Positions 52,714 through 61,941 of a stretch of 64,000 nt of DNA are shown here, piece after piece (the stretch's first letter is position 1; the number at the start of each line of letters is the position of its first letter). Made by a program: the position numbers and the translations under genes. The notes beneath the pieces are model-generated. The model was given only the letters and a program-made list of their open reading frames with translations. It was not told the origin of the DNA and searched no databases. The DNA is from Vibrio hepatarius. GTDB taxonomy: Bacteria > Pseudomonadota > Gammaproteobacteria > Enterobacterales > Vibrionaceae. The stretch covers positions 68,226 through 132,225 of the forward strand of contig NZ_JAHKPM010000070.1 in assembly GCF_018860525.1 (NCBI RefSeq), written 5' to 3'.

Positions 52714-54201
52714 ATGGAAAATAGCTTTGCTATTACGACGACGTTTATTGCGTATCTAATCCTAATGATGGCAATAGGCGTTATTGCATACCAACGAACG
52801 AAAAACTCAACGGACTACTTCCTTGGCGGTCGATCATTGGGCCCTTGGCCTGCTGCGCTTTCTGCCGGAGCCTCTGATATGAGCGGCTGGTTACTTCTCG
52901 GTCTTCCTGGTTATGCTTATGCCGCTGGTATTGAAGCTTTTTGGTTGGCTGGTGGTTTACTTGTTGGAACGTGGTTGAACTGGTTGATTAACGCCAAACG
53001 CTTACGCACCTACAGTATTACTACGGATGCCTTAACGCTACCAGAATTTTTGTCTCGACGCTTTAATGATAAATCCAAGTTGATTCAGGTTATATCTGCA
53101 TTCTTTATTTTGTTATTTTTCCTTTTCTACACCAGCTCAGGTTTAGTGGCTGGTGGTAAATTGTTTGAAACTGTATTCGGGATGGATTACAGCATCGCTG
53201 TCATTATTGGGACAGTATGTGTCGTATCTTACACACTATTTGGTGGCTTTTTAGCGGTATCTTGGACGGACCTTGTTCAGGGGCTGCTCATGTCTGCTGC
53301 GTTACTGGTGGTGCCCATTGCAGCGATGGAAGGTGATTTTGGCCAACTTAGCACTGACTTGGCTAGTATAAACCCTCAGCTACTTACCTTATGGAGTGAT
53401 ACAAAAGGAGAGCCATTATCTGCTATCGCTATCATCTCACTGGTGGCTTGGGGACTAGGTTATTTTGGACAGCCACATATTTTGGCGCGTTTTAAAGCCA
53501 CTCGCAGCAATAAAGACTTAACCACAGCGCGTCGTATTGCTGTCGTATGGACTGCACTATCAATGGTCGGTGCTATGCTGGTTGGCTTGGTCGGTTTGAT
53601 TTATGTCAAGAACTCTGGCGTAACAATTGACGATGGAGAGAAAATCTTCATGTTACTAGTCAACTCAATCTTCCATCCAGTTGTTGCCGGGATACTTCTT
53701 GCTGCGATTCTTGCGGCAGTTATGAGTACTGCTGATTCTCAGCTCTTGGTGTCCTCTTCGGCGTTAGCAGAAGATTTTTATAAGCAGCTAATTAAGAAAG
53801 ATGCAAGTTCACAAGAAATTGTGATGGTTGGGCGCCTTGCAGTGGTTACTATCTCAATTATTGCTTTGATTTTAGCTATGAACCCTGATAGTTCAGTGCT
53901 TGGGCTGGTTTCTTATGCTTGGGCTGGTTTTGGTGCAGCATTTGGTCCAGCAATCGTTCTTAGCCTATATTGGTCACGTATGAACCGTAACGGTGCTCTT
54001 ACCGGTATCATTGTTGGTGGTGTGACCATTGTGGTATGGAAGCAGTTAACAGGTGGTTGGTTCGATGTGTACGAAATTGTACCTGGGATCTTATTATCAA
54101 CGATTTCGATAGTTGCTGTGAGTTTATTAACCGCTGAACCTGAAGAATCTGTGAAAGCTCAGCATGCTAAGTTCAAAAAGCAGTTGGTTGAACTCGATTA
54201 A
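52714..54201 (+). CDS. putP: Na+/proline symporter
   Basis: SSS-family transporter of 495 residues with about 13 membrane segments. Landmarks: TDYFLGGRSLGPW, SAGASDMSGWLLLGLPG, GTWLNWLINAKRLR, and the sodium-site helix AAVMSTADSQLLVSSSA. It imports proline for PutA. Same strand and close spacing to the put genes, with GAGG before the start. Confidence 0.95.
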   Translation: MENSFAITTTFIAYLILMMAIGVIAYQRTKNSTDYFLGGRSLGPWPAALSAGASDMSGWLLLGLPGYAYAAGIEAFWLAGGLLVGTWLNWLINAKRLRTYSITTDALTLPEFLSRRFNDKSKLIQVISAFFILLFFLFYTSSGLVAGGKLFETVFGMDYSIAVIIGTVCVVSYTLFGGFLAVSWTDLVQGLLMSAALLVVPIAAMEGDFGQLSTDLASINPQLLTLWSDTKGEPLSAIAIISLVAWGLGYFGQPHILARFKATRSNKDLTTARRIAVVWTALSMVGAMLVGLVGLIYVKNSGVTIDDGEKIFMLLVNSIFHPVVAGILLAAILAAVMSTADSQLLVSSSALAEDFYKQLIKKDASSQEIVMVGRLAVVTISIIALILAMNPDSSVLGLVSYAWAGFGAAFGPAIVLSLYWSRMNRNGALTGIIVGGVTIVVWKQLTGGWFDVYEIVPGILLSTISIVAVSLLTAEPEESVKAQHAKFKKQLVELD

Positions 54202-54222
54202 TTTAGGAAGTTAAGCCTTGAT

Positions 54223-54243
54223 ACCACCGCCTATGGCGGTGGT
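54223..54243. terminator. Strong terminator after putP
   Basis: A 9-bp GC-rich stem (ACCACCGCC / GGCGGTGGT) with a 3-base loop, then T-rich sequence. It lies between converging genes. Confidence 0.8.
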
Positions 54244-54250
54244 AATCTTA

Positions 54251-55096
54251 TTATTTCTTTTTTTCTTTCGCTAATTTCTTGACTGAGCGTTTTTCTAGTA
54301 CGTCTAAAAATTCTTGGAAACTCTCTTGATCAATGAACGGATTAGTTTGCTGTGAATACCTAGCGTTGCGTTCAAAAATTTGTGCCATGTGAGGGTGACT
54401 GGCGAGGTTTACTTCTACGTGTGGCTTGGATAGAGAGAGATTTCTAATCCTTTGAACACTATGTGCGTACTTTTCTGCTAAATCGAAACCAGTAAAATTG
54501 GTCCCATTACCCCCGACAATAAATGCTCTATAGCTTTTCCCTTTATCTGTAACAAAAAACTCTAGTGATAGGGTCCCTCTTGTATGTCCCGGTGTTAAAT
54601 AGAACTTAAAGTGTTTGCTCCCCACACTTAATTCATCGTTGTCACTTACAAAGGTTTCAACTTTAGGTGGTAGAAACAGATTATCACCTGTTGAATTTTT
54701 TGCCGTGAATTTAGCTAAACGAAAATCTATGCTGGACATCATAACTTTTGCCCCAAAATGCCTTTGGATATATTCGGCAGAACCGACGTGATCTGAGTGA
54801 CCATGGGTAATAAAAATGTATCTAATATCTTTTGGGTTGAATCCTAATTTCTGTATATTTTGTGGGATCCATCGCCCATAGGGACTATCTAATGAATCAA
54901 TGAGAACAAGTCCATCTGACGTGGTGACCAAATAGGAAGAAACCCATTTATCGCCGACATAATAGAGGTCATCGAACATCTGAAAAGGTTCAACGTAGCC
55001 GTTTTTCACGGATTTATTTGGAATATATTCTTTTAGAACGGCGGAAAAAGCGTTCATTGATAGTAAAAAGAGCAAGCCAATTTTATATGTCATCAT
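54251..55096 (-). CDS. Exported metallo-beta-lactamase-fold protein, subclass B3-like
   Basis: About 281 residues from the ATG at 55096, with a signal peptide (IGLLFLLSMNAFSA). Zinc ligands appear as HGHSDHVGS (HxHxDH), TPGHTRGT and ASHPHM. The C-terminal NPFIDQESFQEFLD is typical of subclass B3 enzymes. Whether it hydrolyses beta-lactams is not shown; many B3-like proteins in environmental bacteria have other or weak activities. The C-terminus is unusually lysine-rich. Single gene facing putP. Confidence 0.8.
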   Translation of the reverse strand: MMTYKIGLLFLLSMNAFSAVLKEYIPNKSVKNGYVEPFQMFDDLYYVGDKWVSSYLVTTSDGLVLIDSLDSPYGRWIPQNIQKLGFNPKDIRYIFITHGHSDHVGSAEYIQRHFGAKVMMSSIDFRLAKFTAKNSTGDNLFLPPKVETFVSDNDELSVGSKHFKFYLTPGHTRGTLSLEFFVTDKGKSYRAFIVGGNGTNFTGFDLAEKYAHSVQRIRNLSLSKPHVEVNLASHPHMAQIFERNARYSQQTNPFIDQESFQEFLDVLEKRSVKKLAKEKKK

Positions 55097-55275
55097 GCAA
55101 TCTCGCCTATGGTGAGTCATTTCTGGTGTGTACAACACCATGTTGCTTAAACCTTGTGGCTAATGTCGTCGATTGTCCTAGCGATGAGACTAAGTTGCAA
55201 GCCCAAATCCTACTCGCATCTGAGCTTAAAATCTTGAATGAAAAAAGTAAAATGGCTAGTTATGTTGTCTTGGAT

Positions 55276-55698
55276 TTATCTGAGTCTTTTGACCATTGGG
55301 TGGGAAGGGCTTAGCTGTAAAAGATCCCACAGGTTACCGTATAGATCTTTAAAAACGGCGACCGTGCCGTAGTCTTGTTGCTCAGGCTCTCTAATAAATT
55401 CGATTCCGATTGAAACCATTCTTTCGTAATCTCGCCAAAAATCGTCTGTGTTTAGAAACAGAAATACACGCCCACCTGATTGGTTGCCGATAAAGTCACG
55501 CTGCTGAGGTTTAGACGCTTTGGCGAGTAATAAAGTCGTACCGCATGAATTTGGTGGCGCAACCACTACCCAGCGCTTTTTTTGCTCCGGTTGGTAGGTA
55601 TCTTCTATTAGTTCAAACTTAAGTTTGTTGATATAAAAATCAATGGCGTCGTCGTAGTCATCGACTACCAAAGCGATATGGATAATACTTTGTTTCAT
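55276..55698 (-). CDS. VOC-superfamily protein
   Basis: The 140-residue protein has the glyoxalase-type fold pattern: IIHIALVVDDYDDAIDFYINKL at the N-terminus and TVAVFKDLYGNLWDLLQ at the C-terminus. The metal site looks partial, because the usual Glu near the C-terminal strand is replaced. Substrate unknown. Confidence 0.78.
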   Translation of the reverse strand: MKQSIIHIALVVDDYDDAIDFYINKLKFELIEDTYQPEQKKRWVVVAPPNSCGTTLLLAKASKPQQRDFIGNQSGGRVFLFLNTDDFWRDYERMVSIGIEFIREPEQQDYGTVAVFKDLYGNLWDLLQLSPSHPMVKRLR

Positions 55699-55793
55699 TG
55701 TCAGCCTTTCATCGTAGCTCTATTTATTTTGTATGGTATCAGACAGGTAAATCGCCACAAAGTAAGTGTCACATTAAAAATTCCATACTAAAT

Positions 55794-55830
55794 AAATAAT
55801 TATCATTATTATAATAAATGATAATTATTT
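55794..55830. promoter_or_regulatory. AT-rich palindrome upstream of a VOC gene
   Basis: A perfect 14-bp inverted repeat (AAATAATTATCATT / AATGATAATTATTT) with a 9-base centre. The TGATAATTATT half-sites resemble a Fur box. It is about 75 bases upstream of the start at 55904. Confidence 0.5.
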
Positions 55831-55903
55831 TTTATAATAAATTGTTCTTATAATGCAGTCATTGAAACAAACCGTAAGATTAATTATATATTTGGAGCCA
55901 ATT

Positions 55904-56389
55904 ATGAAGATGAATCACGTGGGTATTATGGTGGGTGATATGAGTAAAGCGGTTGAGTTTTATACCCAAGCGTTAGGCCTGCGAGTCGTGATGAATAACA
56001 CCAAAGTTATCGAAGAGCGAGAGTCTGCAATCGGGCGTATGTGCATTGCCGTGTTTGGTAAAGGGTTTGCAGGGTTTAATATTGCGCATCTTGTGACAAC
56101 CGATGGCATTGGTGTGGAACTGTTTGAAATGAAGCAACGTCAAGATCGACATCATGTTGACTTTGCTCGTCTAGGTATTTTTCATTTCTGTCTGCAAACG
56201 GATGACTTTGAAGGAGTGATGGCAAAGGTAGAGTCTCTCGGTGGTAAAGTTCGTATGGATGTGATGCGCTACCATCCTGAAGATGATACTAAGCCAGCAA
56301 AAATGGTTTACCTAGAGGACCCGTTTGGTAATTTGTTTGAGTTGTACTCCCACTCTTATGAAGAAACCTATGCGTCTGATTATGAGTAA
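55904..56389 (+). CDS. VOC-superfamily (glyoxalase-like) protein
   Basis: About 161 residues from ATG 55904, which has GGAG seven bases upstream; an upstream ATG at 55853 lacks one. MNHVGIMVGDMSKAVEFYTQALGLRVV, GIFHFCLQTDDFEGV and YLEDPFGNLFELY give the two half-domains with His/His/Glu metal ligands. Probably a lyase or dioxygenase; substrate unknown. Preceded by the palindrome at 55794. Confidence 0.8.
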   Translation: MKMNHVGIMVGDMSKAVEFYTQALGLRVVMNNTKVIEERESAIGRMCIAVFGKGFAGFNIAHLVTTDGIGVELFEMKQRQDRHHVDFARLGIFHFCLQTDDFEGVMAKVESLGGKVRMDVMRYHPEDDTKPAKMVYLEDPFGNLFELYSHSYEETYASDYE

Positions 56390-56482
56390 CTCAACCGATA
56401 GATTGGGAGGAATTTAGGCGCTACTCTTTGTACGGGCATCCACTTAGCGCTAAGTAACGAAAAACAAACTGGTTTTGGTATG

Positions 56483-57379
56483 TTACTTACTGGCACTTAA
56501 TGTTTTCTCGATTACTGCGATAACTTGGTTATAGCGTTTGCCAAGCGAAGTATTGAGTTTGCTGACCAGATAAATGGGTTCCAAAACTTCTTTTTCTATT
56601 TCGATCACTTTGAGTTTATGTCTGCCATTGAATAGGTTTATGCACCAGCTCGGGACAACGGTAAAGCCAATTCCTCTCGTGATAGGCTCTAAGATCTGGT
56701 GTATTTGATTGATATAGCTTTGGGTTTTTATTTCATCGAGATTGAGTAAGTTGAGCTGGGTATGGTTGGACTGGGCAATATAGGTTTGGAAATAATGTGC
56801 GAGATCTGGATGTCGAATGATACCTAGGTCCTTGAGTAGATTGTCTAAAGGTGAGTCCATTTTTGTACACTCGGGCACAACCAACTCGAGACGTTCAGCG
56901 CCGATATTTTGGCTAGAAAAATACTTGGAATCAGGTTTTTTTGTCACCAAGCCAAGGTCGAGTGTGCCTTGCTTTATTTGCTCAAAAATGCATTCGTTTG
57001 GCGTTGCTTCAAGCTCAATAGATAAGTCCGGATAGCGAGCTTGTAAGTCCAGTAGAGGAGAATAGAGCAGCCAAGCCAATGTGCCGGAGCAACCTATGGT
57101 ACATCGTCCTTTAAAGGCTTCATCCTGGCCTAAATTTTGTAAAAGTCTGGCTTCATTTGCGAAGTAATCAAGTGCGTAGTGGTAAACTTTTTGCCCGTAA
57201 AGGGTAAGCTCAAACTGTTTATTGAAGCGTTTTAAAAGCGGATATCCACAGGCATGTTCTAGTTTGCTGATATGTTGAGTTACACCGGGTTGAGTCATAT
57301 GAAGCGTTTCAGCAGTTCTGGTAAAATGGCCAACTTCGATAAGGGTTTTAAATGTGTTTAGCCATATGGGGTTTAGCAT
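56483..57379 (-). CDS. LysR-family transcriptional regulator
   Basis: A 298-residue LysR protein with an N-terminal HTH (GHFTRTAETLHMTQPGVTQHISKLE) and an effector domain (CTIGCSGTLAWLLYSPL). No adjacent metabolic operon reveals the ligand. It converges on the VOC gene and is divergent from proVWX, which it might control, though proVWX is usually osmotically regulated. Confidence 0.85.
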   Translation of the reverse strand: MLNPIWLNTFKTLIEVGHFTRTAETLHMTQPGVTQHISKLEHACGYPLLKRFNKQFELTLYGQKVYHYALDYFANEARLLQNLGQDEAFKGRCTIGCSGTLAWLLYSPLLDLQARYPDLSIELEATPNECIFEQIKQGTLDLGLVTKKPDSKYFSSQNIGAERLELVVPECTKMDSPLDNLLKDLGIIRHPDLAHYFQTYIAQSNHTQLNLLNLDEIKTQSYINQIHQILEPITRGIGFTVVPSWCINLFNGRHKLKVIEIEKEVLEPIYLVSKLNTSLGKRYNQVIAVIEKTLSASK

Positions 57380-57935
57380 GAGTAGTGACCAATAATTATC
57401 AACAAGTTTATCTTTGATAATTTGTCATTATACAGACAAATTACCTTCTCGTATGATGAATATTTTCATGTAGCTTTGAAATGCACCTTGATTTGTTCTC
57501 TAAACAATATCCCAACCTATTATTGTTCAAAAATATTGTGAAATACCAAATTTCACTAATAATATTTCAGTATTGAGACCTAAATACCAATTTTTTCTCA
57601 TGTCATAAAGTTGAAATAAAGTTTGACATCTAATGTTTAGTGTATAAATGTTTAATTTTTCTGATTATTAAATGATTAAGTAGAAAAGCCGTCATTAACA
57701 TATAAATAGAGATTTTTAATTTATGGCCTGTATGTTCTTCTTGTAGGGGGTTGTTTTATTTTTCTAGATATTTCAATAATTTAAAGTTTTTTTTTGATTT
57801 TGGTTATAGATTCTAAGTATGGTTTTCCAGTTTTAATCTCAATGATTCTAACGACTTGTTATTTGATAATACTTATTTTTTTGTTTAGAGTACAAAGTGT
57901 TTGTGCGTTTGTGCACCTAGCAAAGGATAAATCAT
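57380..57935. promoter_or_regulatory. LysR-proV divergent intergenic region
   Basis: About 550 bases of AT-rich sequence that should contain the LysR promoter and the osmotically controlled proV promoter. No clear palindrome or additional ORF was recognised; the A/T tracts would suit H-NS binding. Confidence 0.35.
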
Positions 57936-59123
57936 ATGATTCCCATACTAGAAGTTAAGGGACTCTACAAAGTGTTTGGAGAGAACACAGATCGTGCATT
58001 TACAATGATGGATAAGGGTGCGGATAAAGACCAAATTTTTGAAAAGACGGGTCTAACCATTGGGGTAAATGATGTATCTCTTTCAATAAATGAGGGAGAG
58101 ATCTTTGTTATTATGGGCCTCTCCGGTTCAGGCAAATCTACATTGGTTCGTTTACTAAATCGCCTTATTGAACCGACCAAAGGCAGTGTGTACTTCAAAG
58201 GTGACGATATTTCTCATATTTCTGAAGAAGCGCTCAGAGCCGTTCGTCGTAAAAATATTTCTATGGTTTTTCAGAGTTTTGCGCTTATGCCCCATATGAC
58301 GACTCTCGAAAACGCAGCATTTGGTTTAGAGTTGGCTGGTTTGGAGCTTGATGCACGAAAGAAGCTCGCGCTTGAGGCTTTAGAAAGGGTCGGCTTGGAA
58401 GCTTATTGTGATTCTTTTCCTGATGAATTGTCTGGCGGAATGAAGCAGCGGGTAGGTTTAGCTCGTGCATTAGCCTGTGATCCAGATATTTTATTGATGG
58501 ATGAAGCCTTTTCAGCATTGGACCCACTGATAAGAACGGAAATGCAAGACGAACTGATACGTTTGCAAAATGATGATAAGAGAACAGTGGTGTTTATTTC
58601 CCACGATCTAGATGAAGCGATGCGTATTGGTGACCGTATTGCAATTATGCAAGATGGTGGGGTTGTTCAGGTTGGTACCCCTGACGAAATTCTTCAAAAA
58701 CCAGCTAACGATTATGTGGCTGCATTTTTTAGAGGTGTTAACTTAGCTTCGGCGCTAACGGCTAAAGATATTGCTAAAAAAGCACCAGCAGCCGTATTCA
58801 AAAAATCAGAGCATGATGGCCCTGCTTCGGCATTACAGCTGTTAGTTGATAGTGATAGAGAGTTTGGAATTATTGTCGATAAAGGAAATCATTATTCTGG
58901 TATCGTGTCATTAGATTCACTTCAATTGGCACACAGAGAAAATCGTTCTCTGTCTAGTGCCGAGCTTGATGGTTCCATCACTCTTAAACCTGAACAACCG
59001 ATAAATAGTATTCTTGGGTCCGTTGCGGCTGTCCCCTACGCTGTTCCTGTAGTCGACGATGGTGGTAATTACTTTGGTGTCATCAGTAAATCGAGATTAC
59101 TGCAAGTATTGGATAAGGAGTAG
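57936..59123 (+). CDS. proV: Glycine betaine/proline ABC transporter ATP-binding protein
   Basis: The 395-residue protein has a full ABC cassette: Walker A GLSGSGKST (about residue 65), Q-loop in SMVFQSF, signature LSGGMKQR, Walker B ILLMDEAFSALDPL and the His switch in ISHDLDEA. Two CBS-like repeats follow (about 285-395), which in this family can sense ionic strength. It energises the ProW channel. Confidence 0.95.
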   Translation: MIPILEVKGLYKVFGENTDRAFTMMDKGADKDQIFEKTGLTIGVNDVSLSINEGEIFVIMGLSGSGKSTLVRLLNRLIEPTKGSVYFKGDDISHISEEALRAVRRKNISMVFQSFALMPHMTTLENAAFGLELAGLELDARKKLALEALERVGLEAYCDSFPDELSGGMKQRVGLARALACDPDILLMDEAFSALDPLIRTEMQDELIRLQNDDKRTVVFISHDLDEAMRIGDRIAIMQDGGVVQVGTPDEILQKPANDYVAAFFRGVNLASALTAKDIAKKAPAAVFKKSEHDGPASALQLLVDSDREFGIIVDKGNHYSGIVSLDSLQLAHRENRSLSSAELDGSITLKPEQPINSILGSVAAVPYAVPVVDDGGNYFGVISKSRLLQVLDKE

Positions 59124-59127
59124 AACC

Positions 59128-60174
59128 ATGTCATCTACGCAAAATACAACTGATCCTTGGGGTACCAGTCAAACTGAGCAATCTAATGATTGGTTAAATG
59201 CAGAAGTAGTTGAAGAAAAGCCTTTTGACTTACTGAACCCTTTTGAAGATGCTTTTCTACCATTAGATAATTGGGTCGATTCAGGCTTAAATTGGCTTGT
59301 GGAATACGGACGCCCTATTTTTCAAGCTATTCGTGTACCTATTGATTTTATTTTAACGTCATTCGAAGCTGTGCTTGTTTCAACCCCCGCGCCAATAATG
59401 CTCGTTATTTTATCATTGCTTGCTTGGCAGTTTTCTAGTTTACGACTTGGCGCCACGACCTTTTTATCATTAATTTTTATTGGTTTTATCGGCGTTTGGT
59501 CTCAGTCGATGACGACCCTATCACTCGTTATGACCTCGGTGTTTTTCTGTTTATTGATAGGTTTGCCTGTCGGCATTTGGCTCGCTAGGAGTGATACTGC
59601 GGCAAAATTTATTAGGCCAATACTTGATGCTATGCAAACGACGCCAGCGTTTGTTTATCTTGTTCCCATCGTCATGTTATTTGGTATAGGGAATGTACCC
59701 GGAGTCGTGGTGACGATTATCTTTGCGTTACCCCCAGTTATTCGTTTAACCATATTGGGTATACAACAAGTTCCGGAAGAGCTAATAGAAGCGGGGCACT
59801 CATTTGGTGCGAGTAAAAAGCAGATGCTGTATCGCATCCAATTACCTCTTGCTTTACCGACTATTATGGCAGGGGTAAACCAGACCTTAATGCTATCACT
59901 TTCAATGGTGGTGATTGCTTCAATGATTGCTGTTGGTGGTTTGGGTCAGATGGTTTTGAGAGGCATAGGTCGATTAGACATGGGGCTCGCTGCTGTTGGT
60001 GGTTTAGGTATTGTAATACTTGCGATTTTATTAGATAGAATAACTCAAGAACTGGGAAAAAATGCAGGCAATACCAAGACACGTTGGTACCAGTCTGGGC
60101 CAATTTCAATTGTCCTACATTTTTTCAAACAAACGAAATCCCCCAAAGCATCCCTAGAGGAGAACTATAAATGA
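59128..60174 (+). CDS. proW: Glycine betaine/proline ABC transporter permease
   Basis: About 348 residues from ATG 59128 (AAGGAG nearby, four bases after the proV stop). After a polar N-terminal region come about seven membrane segments and the EAA-type loop (EAGHSFGASKKQMLYRIQLPLALPTIMAG). It overlaps proX by four bases (ATGA). Confidence 0.94.
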   Translation: MSSTQNTTDPWGTSQTEQSNDWLNAEVVEEKPFDLLNPFEDAFLPLDNWVDSGLNWLVEYGRPIFQAIRVPIDFILTSFEAVLVSTPAPIMLVILSLLAWQFSSLRLGATTFLSLIFIGFIGVWSQSMTTLSLVMTSVFFCLLIGLPVGIWLARSDTAAKFIRPILDAMQTTPAFVYLVPIVMLFGIGNVPGVVVTIIFALPPVIRLTILGIQQVPEELIEAGHSFGASKKQMLYRIQLPLALPTIMAGVNQTLMLSLSMVVIASMIAVGGLGQMVLRGIGRLDMGLAAVGGLGIVILAILLDRITQELGKNAGNTKTRWYQSGPISIVLHFFKQTKSPKASLEENYK

Positions 60175-61178
60175 ATCATTCATGGAAGAAATTATTGACA
60201 GTAAGTACTTTATTTACAATGGTGCTTTCTGCTCAAGTATCAGCGGGTAGCCTTCCCGGTGAAGGTGTGACGGTTCAGCCATTACAATCAACAGTTGCTG
60301 AAGAAACGTTCCAAACTTTGATCGTGAATCGAGCGCTGGAAGCACTTGGTTACAAGGTCCAAGAAACAAAAGAAGTAGATTATAACGTTGGATATACATC
60401 TATCGCTAAAGGGGATGCGACGTTTCTTGCTGTTGGTTGGTTTCCACTTCATGCTGACAAATACACAATGGCAGGTGGAGACGAGAAGTTTTATCGTCAA
60501 GGACAATATATTAGTGGCGCTGCACAAGGGTATCTGATAGATAAAAAAACAGCACAAAAATATGGTATTACTAATATCGGGCAGTTGAAGGATCCTAAAT
60601 TAGCTAAGCTTTTTGATGCTAATGGTGATGGTAAAGCAGACTTAACTGGTTGTAATCCTGGTTGGGGTTGTGAAATGGTTATCGAGAAGCAGCTAAACGC
60701 TTTTGGATTGCAAAACACGGTTACTCACAACCAAGGTAATTATGCGGCAATCATTGCCGATACAATATCTCGTTATAAAAAGGGCGATCCTGTTCTTTAT
60801 TATACGTGGACTCCATACTGGGTTAGTGGGGTACTTGTTCCAAGAAAAGATGTTGTTTGGCTTGAAGTGCCATTTTCTGCATTGCCCGGTGAGCGTGAAA
60901 ATGTGGATACTACCTTGGCGAATGGAAAGAACTATGGATTTGAAATGAACTCGATGCGTATTGTAGCGAATAAAGATTTCACAGATAAGAATCCTGCAGC
61001 CGCTAAGCTTTTTGAAATCATTAAGTTAGATATTAATGATGTTAGTGCGCAAAATATGATGATGAGTCAAGGCAAAAGTAGTTCTGCTGATATAGAGTCG
61101 CACGTAAATGGGTGGATAAAAGCGAATCGTTCACAGTTTGATGCTTGGGTTTCTGAAGCCAAAAAAGCGGCTTTATAA
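60171..61178 (+). CDS. proX: Glycine betaine/proline periplasmic binding protein
   Basis: The 335-residue protein has a signal peptide (cleavage near VSAG-SL) and the ProX fold. Residues likely to form the aromatic ligand cage are visible (VGWFPLHADKY, YTWTPYWVSG). In the standard proVWX order it captures compatible solutes for ProW, which fits a marine, salt-stressed host. Confidence 0.94.
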   Translation: MNHSWKKLLTVSTLFTMVLSAQVSAGSLPGEGVTVQPLQSTVAEETFQTLIVNRALEALGYKVQETKEVDYNVGYTSIAKGDATFLAVGWFPLHADKYTMAGGDEKFYRQGQYISGAAQGYLIDKKTAQKYGITNIGQLKDPKLAKLFDANGDGKADLTGCNPGWGCEMVIEKQLNAFGLQNTVTHNQGNYAAIIADTISRYKKGDPVLYYTWTPYWVSGVLVPRKDVVWLEVPFSALPGERENVDTTLANGKNYGFEMNSMRIVANKDFTDKNPAAAKLFEIIKLDINDVSAQNMMMSQGKSSSADIESHVNGWIKANRSQFDAWVSEAKKAAL

Positions 61179-61427
61179 TATGTAACGCTATGCTACTTAT
61201 GAGTGTCTGGCTAGGTAGTTAGACATTCATAAAAGCCATTATATGTTGCGACTTTTACGCCTCGTGGTACGCGAGTATATTTCGTACTCCGACACCTTAC
61301 CTCGTATATGATTGCCTGCTGATATGATATTTGGTGCTACTTGTAGCACTAATTGGTAATTTTCATGGCTTTAGTTTATAGGTCTGATTATTATCGTAGC
61401 AATATTTCTTTATAGTTAGGTTGGTAA

Positions 61428-61904
61428 ATGGGCTTAGATAGAATTGACCGTGAAATCTTGCGCATCTTGAACCTCAAAGGCCGCCTACCTGTCGTTGAGC
61501 TAGCTAAGTCGGTGAATCTAACGACTTCACCTTGTTCAGATCGTGTAAAGCGCCTCGAGAAAGAGGGGTATATCAAAGGCTATCATGCGGAGTTAAATCC
61601 AGAAAAGTTGGGGCTAGATGTACAGGTGTTTATCCATATTCGCCTTGATCAGTCTAGTTTTTCAATTTTTGATAAGTTTGCCAAAGCCGTCGAAGACATG
61701 CCAGAAATTGAAGAGTGCTATTCCTTATCAGGAGATTTCGATACTATGATCAAGGTTCGTGTCAAAGATATGAAAGCCTATCAGAGTTTTATGTCGAGTA
61801 AGCTGGGTACCTTACCAGGTGTGATTCAAACGCGCAGTGAAGTGGTTATTGAAGAACATAAAATCGGTTTTGGAGTTAATGCTGATTTGATCATGACGTT
61901 GTAA
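61428..61904 (+). CDS. Lrp/AsnC-family transcriptional regulator
   Basis: A 158-residue protein with an N-terminal HTH (LDRIDREILRILNLKGRLPVVELAKSVNLTTSPCSDRVKRLE, given here as the general pattern) and a C-terminal RAM ligand-binding domain (SLSGDFDTMIKVRVKDM). Lrp-type regulators respond to amino acids. Its target is not obvious. Transcribed as a single gene, converging on the DUF445 gene. Confidence 0.88.
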   Translation: MGLDRIDREILRILNLKGRLPVVELAKSVNLTTSPCSDRVKRLEKEGYIKGYHAELNPEKLGLDVQVFIHIRLDQSSFSIFDKFAKAVEDMPEIEECYSLSGDFDTMIKVRVKDMKAYQSFMSSKLGTLPGVIQTRSEVVIEEHKIGFGVNADLIMTL

Positions 61905-61929
61905 AAAGGGAAGTTTTTCTTCCCTTTTT
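61903..61929. terminator. Bidirectional terminator after the Lrp-type gene
   Basis: AAAAAGGGAA / TTCCCTTTTT, a perfect 10-bp stem with a 7-base loop and T-rich ends, between converging genes. Confidence 0.8.
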
Positions 61930-61941
61930 ATCTTACAAGCC

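Noticed and set aside
55018..55314. 98-codon plus-strand ORF overlapping the B3-like and VOC genes
   Set aside because: Its first part is antisense to the signal peptide of the B3-like gene, and the rest shows no family features; it may be chance or a remnant.
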